This document shows, one piece after another, positions 34,306-48,448 of a stretch of 64,000 nucleotides of DNA. The DNA comes from Anaeromyces robustus. Lineage: Eukaryota > Neocallimastigomycota > Neocallimastigomycetes > Neocallimastigales > Neocallimastigaceae. The DNA lies in the NCBI GenBank assembly GCA_002104895.1, contig MCFG01000012.1, positions 297,001 through 361,000 of the forward strand, written 5' to 3'. Under the pieces are notes generated by a model. It made no database searches. It saw only the letters and a list, made by a program, of their open reading frames with translations, and had not been told where the DNA came from. The translations under genes were made by a program, and so were the position numbers. How positions within the stretch are numbered: the first letter of the stretch is position 1; the number at the start of each line of letters is the position of its first letter.

Positions 34306-34384
34306 TTTCCTTTTTCATCACTTTATTCCTATTTATTTCTTTATTAATATTTTTATATATATTTTAATTTTAATAATATTAATA
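28647..34384. other. Long gene-free A/T-rich region upstream of MET2
   Basis: About 5.7 kb with no coding region or RNA gene that could be supported. It contains (TTTTA)n at about 31386–31432, (ATTT)n at about 31449–31508, and at 33360–33600 an imperfect series of segments sharing TAAATAGAATTAGTTAACATT. A 17-bp inverted repeat with a 23-nt loop lies at 34061–34117. The MET2 promoter must lie at the left end (from 28647 rightward on the minus strand). Confidence 0.6.
33360..33600. repeat. Imperfect dispersed/tandem repeat sharing a GTTAACATT core
   Basis: At least four copies of a segment like AAATAGAATTAGTTAACATT followed by a nearby AAATAAT, spaced roughly 60–90 bp. Copies differ by substitutions and small indels. 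Confidence 0.7.
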
Positions 34385-34585
34385 TTAAAAATAATTGAAT
34401 CTTTTACAATTTATAATGTTTATATATCATAATACTACTTTTTTTTTTTCCTCCAGTATCATTCATTATTACCTATAATGTTTTACTGGTTTTTAGTTTT
34501 TTTTATCATCATTTTTTTATGATTCATGTTTATTAATATTTAAATTCAATAAAGATGTGTACGAACTGTGTGCTATAAAAAAAAA
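34385..34585 (+). mobile_element. LINE family-A 3' tail (extreme 5'-truncated copy)
   Basis: The segment matches the 3' untranslated end of the LINE at 59960–60175. Shared blocks in order are a T-run followed by CCTCCAGTAT, TTTACTGGTTTTTA, TTTTTATGATTCATG, AATATTTAAATTCAATAAAG and a short terminal block like GTGTGC-ATA followed by A. It ends in a 9-nt poly-A. No reverse-transcriptase coding sequence precedes it, so this is a dead-on-arrival insertion. Confidence 0.85.
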
Positions 34586-35545
34586 TATACAATTTATAAA
34601 ATAAAAGTTATGTGAATATGTGAATATTAGAAATAATTTAGAGATTATTCTAAATTAATATTTTTTTTTTATTTTTTTTTAATTCTTTTTCTATTGAATT
34701 ATTTTGTTTTTCATGATTTATTAGAAATTATCAATACTATATTCTCCTCTAATTTTCTTATTTTTTTTCATTAGTAATTTTTTTTTTTTTAAAAAAAATT
34801 TTCTTCATTTATAAAAATTATTAAATAAAGAAAAAAAAAATTATTATTTATTTATTATTATTATTTTATTATTTTTTATTATTATTATTATTATTATTTA
34901 TTTATTATTTATTATTTATTATTCATTATTCATTATTCATTATTTATTTATTATTATTAATTTATTAACAGATTAACTAACTTTCCATTTCTCGATTATA
35001 CCTTTTTTCTATTATTTTATACATTTTATTTATATTATTCATTATTCATTATTTATTATCCATTATTCATTATTCATTATTCATTATTCATTATTCATTA
35101 TTTATTATTTATTCATTATTCATTATTCATTATTCATTATTTATTATTCATTATTCATTATTCATTATTTATTATCCATTATTCATTATTCATTATTCAT
35201 TATTCATTATTCATTATTTATTATCCATTATTCATTATTCATTATTCATTATTCATTATTTATTATCCATTATTCATTATTCATTATTCATTATTCATTA
35301 TTCATTATTCATTATTTATTATTCATTATTCATTATTCATTATTTATTTATCATTATTAATTTATTAACTGATTAACTAACTTTCCATCTATTTCTCGAT
35401 TATACCTTTTTTCGATTATTTTATACATTTTATTGATATTATTCATTATTCGTTATTCATTTTGATTATTTTATTATTTATTGTTATTATTAATAATTTT
35501 ATATTTATTGTTATTACTTATTAATATTTTATTATTATATTATTC

Positions 35546-35611
<66 letters not shown>

Positions 35612-35984
35612 TTATTTATTTATTTATTATTATTTATTATTAATTATTATTTATTATTAATTATTATTTATTATTTACTATTATTTATTATTATTTATTA
35701 TTTATTATTTATTATTTATTATTTATTATTTATTATTATTATTTATTATTTATTATTTATTATTTATTATTTATTATTATTTATTATTTATTTATTATTA
35801 TTATTAAATATTAATTAACGGATTAATTAAATTTTTATCTATCTCTTGATTATACCTCTTTTCTATTATTTTATACACTTATTAATTTTTTATTTTTTTT
35901 AATATACACTCTCTTGTCTTTTCATTATCTTCATCTAAATTAGAAATAATTTCCTAAAATCTTTCAAAAAAAAAAAATAAAAAT
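34586..35984. repeat. ATTATTC heptanucleotide array with a higher-order ~85-bp unit
   Basis: From about 34915 to 35345 the DNA is mostly repeats of the 7-mer ATTATTC, with variants TTTATTA and ATTATCC. Three copies of a more complex ~85-bp unit containing GATTAACTAACTTTCCAT, CGATTATACCTTTTTTC and TTTTATACATTTT occur at about 34957–35041, 35357–35450 and, more diverged, 35800–35890. (TTAT)n and (TTATTA)n tracts fill 35550–35800. Confidence 0.85.
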
Positions 35985-38182
35985 CGTTATAAAATTGTCT
36001 AAAAAAAAAAAAGAATTATCAAATCTTATGCTTTTATACCTAAATTGGAAGAAAAATATCCTAGCCCTTCTAAATGTCTTGAAATTATCTTTAATAAAAT
36101 TCGGGATGATTCTTTCCCCCATAATTGGAACACCGCCTCTATAGTTTCTATATACTAAAAAGACGATCCAACTGACTTTAAGCATTTCCTTAATTAATGT
36201 CTGGCTTAAAATTATTTTCAAAATAATATATCAAGTTATGCTCTTACCCACAAATTACAAATTTATTAGTCCTGAACAATTTGGTTTTCGTAATTACAAG
36301 GAATGTATCAATCTATACATCTCTATTTTTGAAATTTGTCAAAGAAAATCCTTTCCTGGTAAATTTACTTACGTTACTTTTCTTGATATTAAAAAAGCTT
36401 ACGATATCCTGTACCCATTTTCAATATATTCTGACGAAATTATTTCATCTAGGTATCCGAGGAAAAACCTTTGACTTCCTTTCTAACTTGTATTTATCTT
36501 CTAAAGCTCGCGCTCGTTTTCTCGTTTTCTTGATAGGTTATCCAAAGAATTTTCAATTAATCGAGGCATTCGACAAGGCTATCCCCTTTCACCAATTCTT
36601 TTTAATCTTTTTATTAATGATATTTTAAATAATTGTGAAAATCTCGGTATTAAAATTGGTGATAAACATTGCTATGATAGCTTATTTGCTGATGATATCG
36701 TCCTTATAGCGCCTTCTGAAAAAAAAGATTACACAAAAATTTTAAAAAGAGTTTTAAAATGGGCTGATCTAAATGAAATATCATTTGGTATTCAAAAATG
36801 GTGCTACTATGGTTATCAAACCTATGTCTTTTACGGAACCTCCTGACTATCTAGAATCTACTTTTTATCTTAATATGTATGCATTTCCTAAAGTCTTATG
36901 CTACACTTATCTTGGTATTTCTTTTTCTAATGATTAATCTTTAAAACCCATTATTGATAAAATGCACTATTGTACAAAAAAAATCTTTATCCTCTCTTTC
37001 TAACTTTTTTATGAACCCTAGTATTCCTTTAGCCTTTAAAAAGAAAGTTTTACAATCTTACATCATCAGTAAACCTCTATACTATGTATCTCTTATTGGC
37101 TCTAATCAATCAAATACAAAAAAAATTCAAACACTTTTTAATATTGGTATGTTTTAGTGTATCGACTCTTTCAATAGCAAAAAAAATCATTATTTAAGAA
37201 TATAAATGATATCTTTTTTGGATAAAAAGTATAGCTATGTTCAAAATCCTACTATGAGTACCTATGCTCTCTTTCGAGAACTTTAGATACCTCCTATCTC
37301 AGGAGTTTGTGCTTCTCGACAGGTGAAGTGTTTCAAAAAATGGAAATTTTCACATTATATTATTAAAAATCTTTGATTACCCTTTTTTTTCTCTTATTAG
37401 ATGGAACTCATTAGATTTCATTAATGACCTCTTCATCACATCTTCAGACAAAATTAAAGAGACATTCTTTATATAATAATTACACCTCGATCTTAGAATA
37501 TGAAAAATATATCAACCATAAAATATATTTATTCCTTCTTGATGGAACTTCAGCTCTGGAAGAGCTGCACTTTGATAAAGGGAAACGGAAGCATTTAATT
37601 GAATAACTTTAACTTTACAAAAGTTCAAAAGAGCTTCCTGTTCCATATTTTATGGGGTTGGCTGATTTTTTAACAAAAACAGTACCAGTCATATGCTTAT
37701 TTTTTAAGAGTTGTTATTTGATTGATATAAATCAACACCCTTTATTATCAAGAGTGTCGACATAGAATCGATAAAAGATATAATAATTATATCTCGAATC
37801 GCGATGTTATTTCAACCACAACACCTTCGGAGTCATCTTCTTTTACTAGAAATGATGACGATTACCCAAGGGAGAGTTTAGTGGACACCACACTATCTTT
37901 AATTCAGATGTTATTTCTTTGTCTTTTATTATTTTACCATTTAGAGAGGACTGAAATCTGAATAGTACCCTATACTGAAATTATAATTATTTCAGAAATT
38001 TATTATATTTTCCCTTATATTAAATTTATGTTATAGATTTTTAGATAGTATGTTTTTTTTTTTGTATTTTAATCTATTTTTACTTATGTATTAAATCTAA
38101 ATGTATTAATAACTATTTATAATAAATAAAGAAACATGAAAATGTATTCTCTTCCTTTAGTCTTAAAAAAGAAAAAAAAAGC
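35985..38182 (+). pseudogene. Decayed LINE (family B) reverse-transcriptase element
   Basis: Reverse-transcriptase fragments lie on the + strand in several frames, broken by many stops and indels. In order: NWNTASIVSI near 36120, PEQFGFRNYKECINLYISIF at about 36268–36330, FLDIKKAYDI near 36381, SPILFNLFINDI-like sequence near 36590 (shifted frame), the catalytic LFADDIVLIAPSE at about 36680, CYTYLGISF near 36900 and an RQVKCFKKWK block near 37320. The order and motifs parallel the family-A LINE at 57.3–60.2 kb, but the copy is clearly diverged. The 3' end near 38060–38182 has TTAAATCTAAATGTATTAATAA, AATAAATAAAGAAACATG, TGTATTCTCTTCCTTTA and then an A-rich tail. The element cannot encode a working protein. 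Confidence 0.85.
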
Positions 38183-38429
38183 TTTTATATTTAACTTCAA
38201 TAAGTTTTTTTTAATTACCTTTAATATTATTAATTAGAATATTTTAATTTTTTTTATTAAAATATTCTAATTTATAATATAATTTCATCTACTGAATTAA
38301 CCACAAATGTTTCATCTTATCTTAGTTCTATTTAAAAATCTATGAATTTTTTTTTCATATATACTTTTAATATTTTTAAAAATTTCAAAATTGTTTTCAT
38401 GTATTGTTTTTTAAATCAGTTTCAAACTT

Positions 38430-39060
38430 TTTTTCTTTTACTAATGATTTTTTACTATTTAAACTTCTATTCCTTTTAATGAGTGGTTTTTACTATTCAA
38501 ACTTTTTTTCTTTTAATTAATAGTTTTTACTATACAAACTTTTTTTCCTTTTAATGAACTTTTTTCAATTTAATGAATGGTTTTTACTATTCAAACTTCT
38601 TTTTCTTTTAATGAATGGTTTTTACTATTCAAACTTTTTTTTCTTTTAATTAATAGTTGTTACTATACAAACTTTTTTTCCTTTTAATGAACTTTTTTCA
38701 TTTTAATGAACTTTTTTCATTTTAATGAACTTTTTTCATTTTAATGAATGGTTTTTACTATTCAAACTTCTTTTTCTTTTAATGAATGGTTTTTACTATT
38801 CAAACTTTTTTCTTTTAATTAATAGTTTTTACTATACAAACTTTTTTTCATTTTAATGAATGGTTTTTACTATTCAAACTTCTTTTTCTTTTAATGAATG
38901 GTTTTTACTATTCAAACTTTTTTTCTTTTAATTAATAGTTTTTACTATACAAACTTTTTTTCATTTTAATGAACTTTTTTCATTTTAATGAACTTTTTTC
39001 ATTTTAATGAATGGTTTTTACTATTTAAACTTTTCTTTTACAAATGGTTTTTATTATATC
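38430..39060. repeat. Minisatellite array 1, ~38-bp unit
   Basis: Units of the form TTTTAATGAATGGTTTTTAC followed by TATTCAAACTTCTTTTTC repeat many times, with a shorter variant built on TTTTAATGAACTTTTTTCA and another with ATTAATAGTTTTTACTATAC. The period is not a multiple of three and every frame has stops, so it does not encode a repeat protein as it stands. Confidence 0.9.
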
Positions 39061-39274
39061 ATAATCATAATCTTATTGATTTATTATTCTTTCTGAAAAT
39101 TCTTTTTAAATACATCACCTATTTTATATTTTTCAGACTTTCAATTGAAAATCTTTATAATTAATTTCATTTTTCTTTAAAATTATCATAAATTTACTTA
39201 TAAATAATTTAATATATATTGTTCAGTAAGTTCAAGTTCATTATTATTTAATTATATAGTACTCTCAAATATCT

Positions 39275-39722
39275 TATCTAATATTTGTAAAAATTTCAAA
39301 ATTGTTTTAATATATATTGTTTTGTAAATCAGTTTCAAACTTCTTTTTCTTTTACAAATGATTTTTATTTTTCAAATTTCTTTTTCTTTTACGAATGGTT
39401 TTTACTATCCAAACTTTTTTATCTTTTACGAATGATTTTTACTATTCAAATTTCTTTTTCTTTTAATGAATGGTTTTTACTATTCAAATTTCTTTTCCTT
39501 TTAATGAATGGTTTTTACTATTCAAATTTCTTTTCCTTTTAATGAATGGTTTTTACTATTCAAATTTCTTTTCCTTTTAATGAATGGTTTTTACTATTCA
39601 AAGTTATTTTTCTTTTAATAAATGGTTTTTACTATTCAAACTTTTTTATCTTTTACGAATAGTTTTTACTATTAAAACGTCTTTTCCTTTTAATGAATGG
39701 TTTTTACTATTTAAATTTCTTT
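39275..39722. repeat. Minisatellite array 2, same unit plus shared leader
   Basis: Same ~38-bp unit as the array at 38430–39060. It is preceded by a ~65-bp leader containing AAATTTCAAAATTGTTTT and AAATCAGTTTCAAAC that also precedes array 1 (about 38370–38430). The whole leader-plus-array block has therefore been duplicated. Confidence 0.88.
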
Positions 39723-39779
39723 TTAAATACATAAATATATTATCTAATATTTTTAATAAACATTCATTGTTTTACTTTT

Positions 39780-41090
39780 AGGTTCAGATTTAATTTCATA
39801 TATAACATCTATATATATATATTTACTTTCATATTTAATTTCTTTTATAGTATCTATATTTTTTTCTGTACTTTCAAAGTTTTTATTAAGAAATTCAACA
39901 AATTAATCTTCATTCACTATATTTGATCTAATATCAAATTACTAATTAATTATCTTATATTATTATCATTTTATATTTTTTTTTCTTTCACAATTATAAC
40001 TTTCATATTCTTAAAATTTAATTTTTACTTCTCAACTTTATTCATTTGTAATATTTATCTATTATTATTCTTTTTTTTTAACTTCATCGTTTTAAACTCT
40101 CTGGAAATTGAACTTTAATAATAATATATTTAGATATTTAGTAATATTTTTTACATTTTTTAAATCTTCAATAAACCTATTATCAATTATTTCAAATTTT
40201 TTTTCCTTTTCTTATTACTTTTTTATTATTATTATTACTATTTTCTTCTAATTTATTTTCAATAAATTGATTTATATATATTGTATCATTGGTTTTTTGT
40301 TATTGCATTATAAAAATTCTTCGTATATAATATTTGCTATTAATTTAATTCTATCTTTATTTCATTTAATCTATACTTATTTATTAAAATCAAAGACATA
40401 TTATTATAAATAATTTCTTTTTGTTTATCTTTATTTTTTTATATTATAAATAAAAGCTTTCCATATGATTAAATTATTCATTTATAAATTAAACTGAAAA
40501 AAATCACCAATTAATGTATTTGTTAATGTATTAATTTGTTGACTATCTCTAAATAAACTTTTTAAAAAAATTCCCTTTTATATTTTCAATTTTTTCATAT
40601 CATTTTCTACTATCTTTTTGATCATAACAATACTTTTCAATAATAGATTCAAATTTTCATTCCTTTCATTATTTCTTTTTTCTATTGTCGTTAGTTTATT
40701 CTAGATTATTGTTAATTTCGTTTTTATTATCTTGATTTTTATAATATCATTAGTATTAACTTTTATATTTTCACTTTTTATTACTGAAAATAAATAAGTT
40801 TTTTTTTATTAGAATTATTATTAGAATTATTATTAATAAAATGATATTTAATATTTTTATCATTACTATTTCCTTTATTATCATTAGACTTTATTAGCAA
40901 AGAATTAATAAGTTTAATAAAATTATTGCTACTAAAAATATCATTTTTCGTAATTATTAATTCTTTTTTTCACGTATATTATAATACTTTTTTTAATACT
41001 TCATTTTGAAGACTATTAACTTTTTTTTTTAAATTACTTATTTTAATTATGACTACAAATCTAAAGAATCATAATTTGGATCTGTAAAAT
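39780..41090 (-). pseudogene. Probable decayed, unidentified protein-coding gene
   Basis: The minus strand has a series of short open stretches in different frames with coding-like composition, separated by stops. Examples are FEIIDNRFIEDLKNV near 40160, IVENDMKKLKI near 40610, and FSSNNFIKLINSLLIKSNDN followed by an Asn-rich run near 40790–40940. They resemble the Asn/Lys-rich proteins of this genome rather than random A/T sequence. No family could be assigned. It may alternatively be chance low-complexity sequence. Confidence 0.4.
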
Positions 41091-41103
41091 ATTATACTTA
41101 TTT

Positions 41104-41700
41104 AAAATTTAAATTTATTTTCTAAAATATTTCTTTAACATAATTCATGATTTATTTAAAAATTTAAATTTATTTTCTCAAATATTTCTTTAACATAGTT
41201 ATAATTTATTTAAATATTTCTTTAACATAGTTATAATTCATTTAAATATTTCTTTAACATAGTTATAATTCATTTAAATATTTCTTTAACATAGTTATAA
41301 TTCATTTAAATATTTCTTTAATATAGATATAATTTATTTAAATATTTCTTTAATATAGTTATAATTTATTTATAAATTTAAATCTATTTTCTCAAATATT
41401 TCTTTAACGTTATAATTTATTTATATATTTAAATCTATTTTCTCAAATATTTCTTTAACATAGTTATAATTTATTTAAATATTTCTTTAACATAGTTATA
41501 ATTCATTTAAATATTTCTTTAACATAGTTAACATGGTTATAATTCATTTAAATATTTCTTTAACATAGTTAACATGGTTATAATTCATTTAAATATTTCT
41601 TTAACATTGTTCATGACTTATTAACTTTATTTAAAAATTTAAATCTATTTTCTCAAATATATCTTTAATATTATTCATGATTCATTTAAAAATTTAAAAC
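41104..41700. repeat. Minisatellite array, ~32-bp unit
   Basis: About a dozen units of AAATATTTCTTTAACATAG followed by TTATAATTCATTT, some with an inserted TTAACATGG or a longer AATTTAAATCTATTTTCTC segment. Period and sequence differ from the arrays at 38.4 and 39.3 kb. Confidence 0.9.
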
Positions 41701-41819
41701 TATTTTCTCATATAATTAATATAAAAATAATTATATTAATATATATATATAAAAAAATTAAATTTTAATTAATAATATTTAATAAAATTTAATTAAAGTA
41801 TTCTTTTGATCACATATTT

Positions 41820-42345
41820 CATATTAAAAAGTACAGTGATCGCAGTCTTTTGCTATCTTCATTATAACTCTCCTTATATATAATATATATGTACATTTAA
41901 TACTGAAACCACAATATCTTGTATTTACATAATGCACCATTCACACTAAAAAAATACCCTATATACTATAAAGAAAAACTTTGCTTACATACAAGAATGA
42001 AATGAAAATAACAGCCATTTTTTATATTATATCTTAATTATTCTGTTTCTGGCTGTTTTAATAAGCCTTTTCATTAATGGTTTGATCTAGGTAAGGAGTA
42101 TTGAAATTCTAGGAATAAATGGTATCAACGTGTTCGTTGTCACATTTTCGCAACACACCATAAGATTTTTGATATGACCTAGAGGTTATATCAAAATGCT
42201 ATATGGCATGTTTAATCATATCGACGGGTTTACCATTAAATCTCATGGTCTAGGCAATATATTTGTGTATTCTTGTTCGTTCATCATTATAGTTAAGGCT
42301 CATAGTAAGGTCTTGTCACGTATCCTCAAAAAACAGGTAAGCTAT
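41820..42345. other. Island of higher GC, possibly decayed coding sequence on the minus strand
   Basis: This ~500-bp stretch is visibly richer in G/C than its surroundings. The minus strand from about 42320 to 42060 reads in a single frame, interrupted by only a few stops, with segments such as MSLNYNDERTRIHKYIA, TMRFNGKPVDMIKHAI, HFDITSRSYQKSYGVLRKC and NFNTPYLDQTINEKAY. A 64-codon plus-strand frame at 42196–42390 overlaps it but looks less protein-like. No family is recognised. An inverted repeat with arms AACAGCCA / TGGCTGTT sits at about 42010–42054. Confidence 0.4.
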
Positions 42346-42876
42346 AATAAACTTTTTAAACATAATTATTTTTTTATTTTTTGTTTATAACTAGATAATG
42401 AGATAAATTAACTATTTAGAATAAAATATATAAATAATAATATATATATAATTAATATAAATTAGGGATTAAATGTAAATACAAACGCAATACAAATACA
42501 ATTACAAAAAATATATTAATAGCTTTTATTTAGATTAACTTTTAAATATGAAAAAAACACTTAAAAAATGACATGAACTATAAAAAACTTTTTTTAATAT
42601 ATTTTCCTCTTTTTCATATTTTTTAATTATTATTTTATGAAATTATTTTAATAATTTTAATAATTAAAAAAATGTGGGGTGATTTTAAATTTTTTTTTGA
42701 AAATAATTTATAATAAAAATGCGGGGTAATTTTAATTTATTCATAATGAAAAATTCTTTTTTTAAAAAATTTTAATTAAAAATATTTTAAATATTTAGAA
42801 TACTAGAAATATGTCAAAAATCAAAAAAGAATAAATATAAAAAAAAAAAAAAAAAAAAACTTGAAAGGCATTATTT

Positions 42877-42995
42877 TTAAAAAAGAAAAAAATGATGATG
42901 ATAAAGATATATTATTTTAAAAAAAGAAAAAAACGATGATGATAAAGAAATATTATTTTTAAAAAAGAAAAAAACGATGATGATAATAATATTTA
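42877..42995. repeat. Three copies of a ~45-bp unit with GATGATGATAA core
   Basis: Each copy has an A-run, then GATGATGATAA and a TATTATTTT block, ending before a long poly-A at about 43010–43044. Confidence 0.85.
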
Positions 42996-43007
42996 TTTTA
43001 TACAATA

Positions 43008-43049
<42 letters not shown>

Positions 43050-43368
43050 ATGAATAAATTATATAAATATTTTTATAATTTTAAATTTTTACAACTTTAT
43101 TATATTTTTAATATTTTATATTTTGTAAAGAAAAAAATAGAAAAATTAAATGATTTAAAAAAGTTTTAATTTTTATTTTAATTAAAATTTCGGCGATATT
43201 TTAATTTATTTTTTTTATTATTATTATTATTTTTTTTTTTTTTGTTATACATATTGTAGTTTGTGTATTTTATACCTATATAAAATGAAGTATTTTTCTT
43301 TTTTTTTTTTTAAATGATATTGTTTAATAATATAAAATAACTATTTAAACAAATATATATAAGTAAAA

Positions 43369-46034
<2,666 letters not shown>

Positions 46035-48418
46035 TAGGATTAATACTTAAATAAATAAAAAAAATAAACAATCATTTGCAAATTTTTATAAAAAAAAAAA
46101 AAAAGAAAAAAAAAAAACAATTACAATCTATAATTCATTTTCTAATTAATGTATCATTTAAACTTAATATTATTATTTTTGGGTTATTTTTGGGGTTAAA
46201 AAAAATTAATAAATAATAATATATAGACTTATATATATATATTATTTTTTTAATTAATATATATATATATATCTTTTTTAATATACAATATTAAAACATT
46301 ACAGATTATAAAGTTAAAGTTTTTGTTTCATAAAAAATATATACTATTATTTATTGCATTTATATATTCCTTCATATATAACGAAAGTATTCAACATTTC
46401 ATTTCAATTTCATTTATATATTTAATGTAATACTTTTATAATACTTTTAAACTTAAACCTTAAAATATTAATCTCTTCTATTTATGGAAATCTCCTTAGC
46501 ATTTATAAATATATGTATATATGAAAGTTCTTTTTTTTCTTGCTTAAACTTACAATATTAAATTGATTATATTAATGGAAGGTTATATATATGTTATTCA
46601 TTATTAAATGAAATTGAAACAATCCTACAAACTTATATATTCATATTTATTAAACTTTTTGTATATAAAACATATCATCAGTATAATACTTTATTGTTTA
46701 TAATACACAAGCAGATAAACTACTTATTGTATATGATGATGTACCTATCATCAATTACCTAATACATAATTACATACATTTATACAATTTATACAACTTA
46801 GTCATTTTTTATTATATTATATATTATATATATATTATATTACATCTATTACATTGTGTATATAATGTATTAATAAAATGATAAAAAATAATTGAAAATA
46901 TTATAAAATATTATAAAATATTATTAAATAAGGTATAGATACATTTTAGTATACATTTATTAGTACTTTTTTTTTTTTTTTTTTATGTGGTGTGATTTTT
47001 TTTTAATAACTATTGATTATTATATAATTAAAAAATTTTTTTAATATTTTTATAAAATAAATTTGACAAATGAAATGATGTCACAAATAACTATAAAATA
47101 TATATATATATTATAACTACTAAGAAAAATTTTATTATATAATAAAATGCTCTTAATTATATAATAAAAAAGAATAATATTAAATCATGCCTTTTTTTTT
47201 TTTTTTTCTATATCATTAATATAAAAAAATTTTATTTAACTTTTTTTTATAAAAAATAGTAAAATGTTAAAAGTTTTTATAAAACATCAATATTACTACT
47301 AGTTATATACAAATGAAAAAAAAAGTAATTTGTATATATATATATAAAATATTAATTTCTATAATATTATATTATATTATACTATATTATATTAAATAAT
47401 ATTATCTTACCATAATTAATATTAAATTAAATTAATATATCTGTATATAGGTATTTTACATTTATAGTAAAAAAAAAAAATTTTTTTTCTTTTTTTAAAT
47501 TTTCAATTGATAATAATCTTTATTAAAATAAATTAAGTTCTAATTGACAATTTCAAATAATGTATTTATATTAGTTGAAAATTAAAAATATTTTGGCAAA
47601 ATGAAATGAAAGAATGTTATTAAGAATGTCATAAACCCTGTAAAATTGATTTAGTTATATATTAACATTAAGATGTATTATACTTGAATAATTAAACAAT
47701 CGTTATATATAAACATTAAGATGTATTGTTCTTATTTTTTTTTTATACTTGAATAATTAAACAATCTTAATATTTATAAAATAAATATGAAAAAAAATTA
47801 TCAACAAAAAAACTACAACAAGAATAAGAATAATAAAATTACATTATAAAAAATAAAAAAAAGTATTACAGTATGCAACTATTAACAATAATTCTAATTT
47901 TATATGATCATTTAAATTAGTATAATAAAAAAATAGAATTAATAATATATATTATGATAATATATAAAATTAATACTTATATATATGTATTAATACAAAA
48001 GTTTTTGTTATTGTTTCTTACAATTTATATTAAAAAGAATAATAATAATAATTATACTATTATCAAAATGTTAATAATTAATTATGAATATATATATCTA
48101 CTAATAATTATTATTTAAAGTTAATTTAATAATATTACAATAATTTATACAATTCATAATAAGAACATTTATTAGTTTACTATTTATAATCGATAGAATT
48201 ATAAATTATATAAGTTCATTTCTTGATAAATACATTTAGTTCTTTTTTAAAAATCAATAATAATAAAAAAAATAGTTATAATTTGTATATATATAATTTA
48301 TTTTTCATTTTTTTAATTAGCCTCAAAAAAAATTTTTAATAATATTCATATTCTTAATTTTTTTATTTAGAATAATAAATCTTATAAAAATCTATATCAA
48401 CATATTTTAAATAGTCTC

Positions 48419-48448
48419 GCTAAAACGTTTTTAACCAAACGTTTTAGC
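48419..48448. other. Perfect hairpin, 12-bp arms and 6-nt loop
   Basis: Arms GCTAAAACGTTT and AAACGTTTTAGC flank TTAACC. The arms contain four G/C pairs each, unusual for this region, and there is no gene within about 2 kb. It could be a structured RNA element, a protein-binding palindrome or a mobile-element remnant. Confidence 0.85.

Noticed and set aside
34915-35345. Possible CRISPR array
   Set aside because: The repeats are contiguous 7-mers without unique spacers of constant length, and the genome is eukaryotic.
35964-36221. Minus-strand frame of 85 codons
   Set aside because: Antisense to the decayed LINE reverse transcriptase. The plus-strand fragments match RT motifs, this does not.
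38430-39722. Coding repeat protein from the 38-bp arrays
   Set aside because: The period is not divisible by three and stops occur in all frames on both strands.
42196-42390. Plus-strand 64-codon gene
   Set aside because: Short, no domain, and the minus strand of the same island has more protein-like content.
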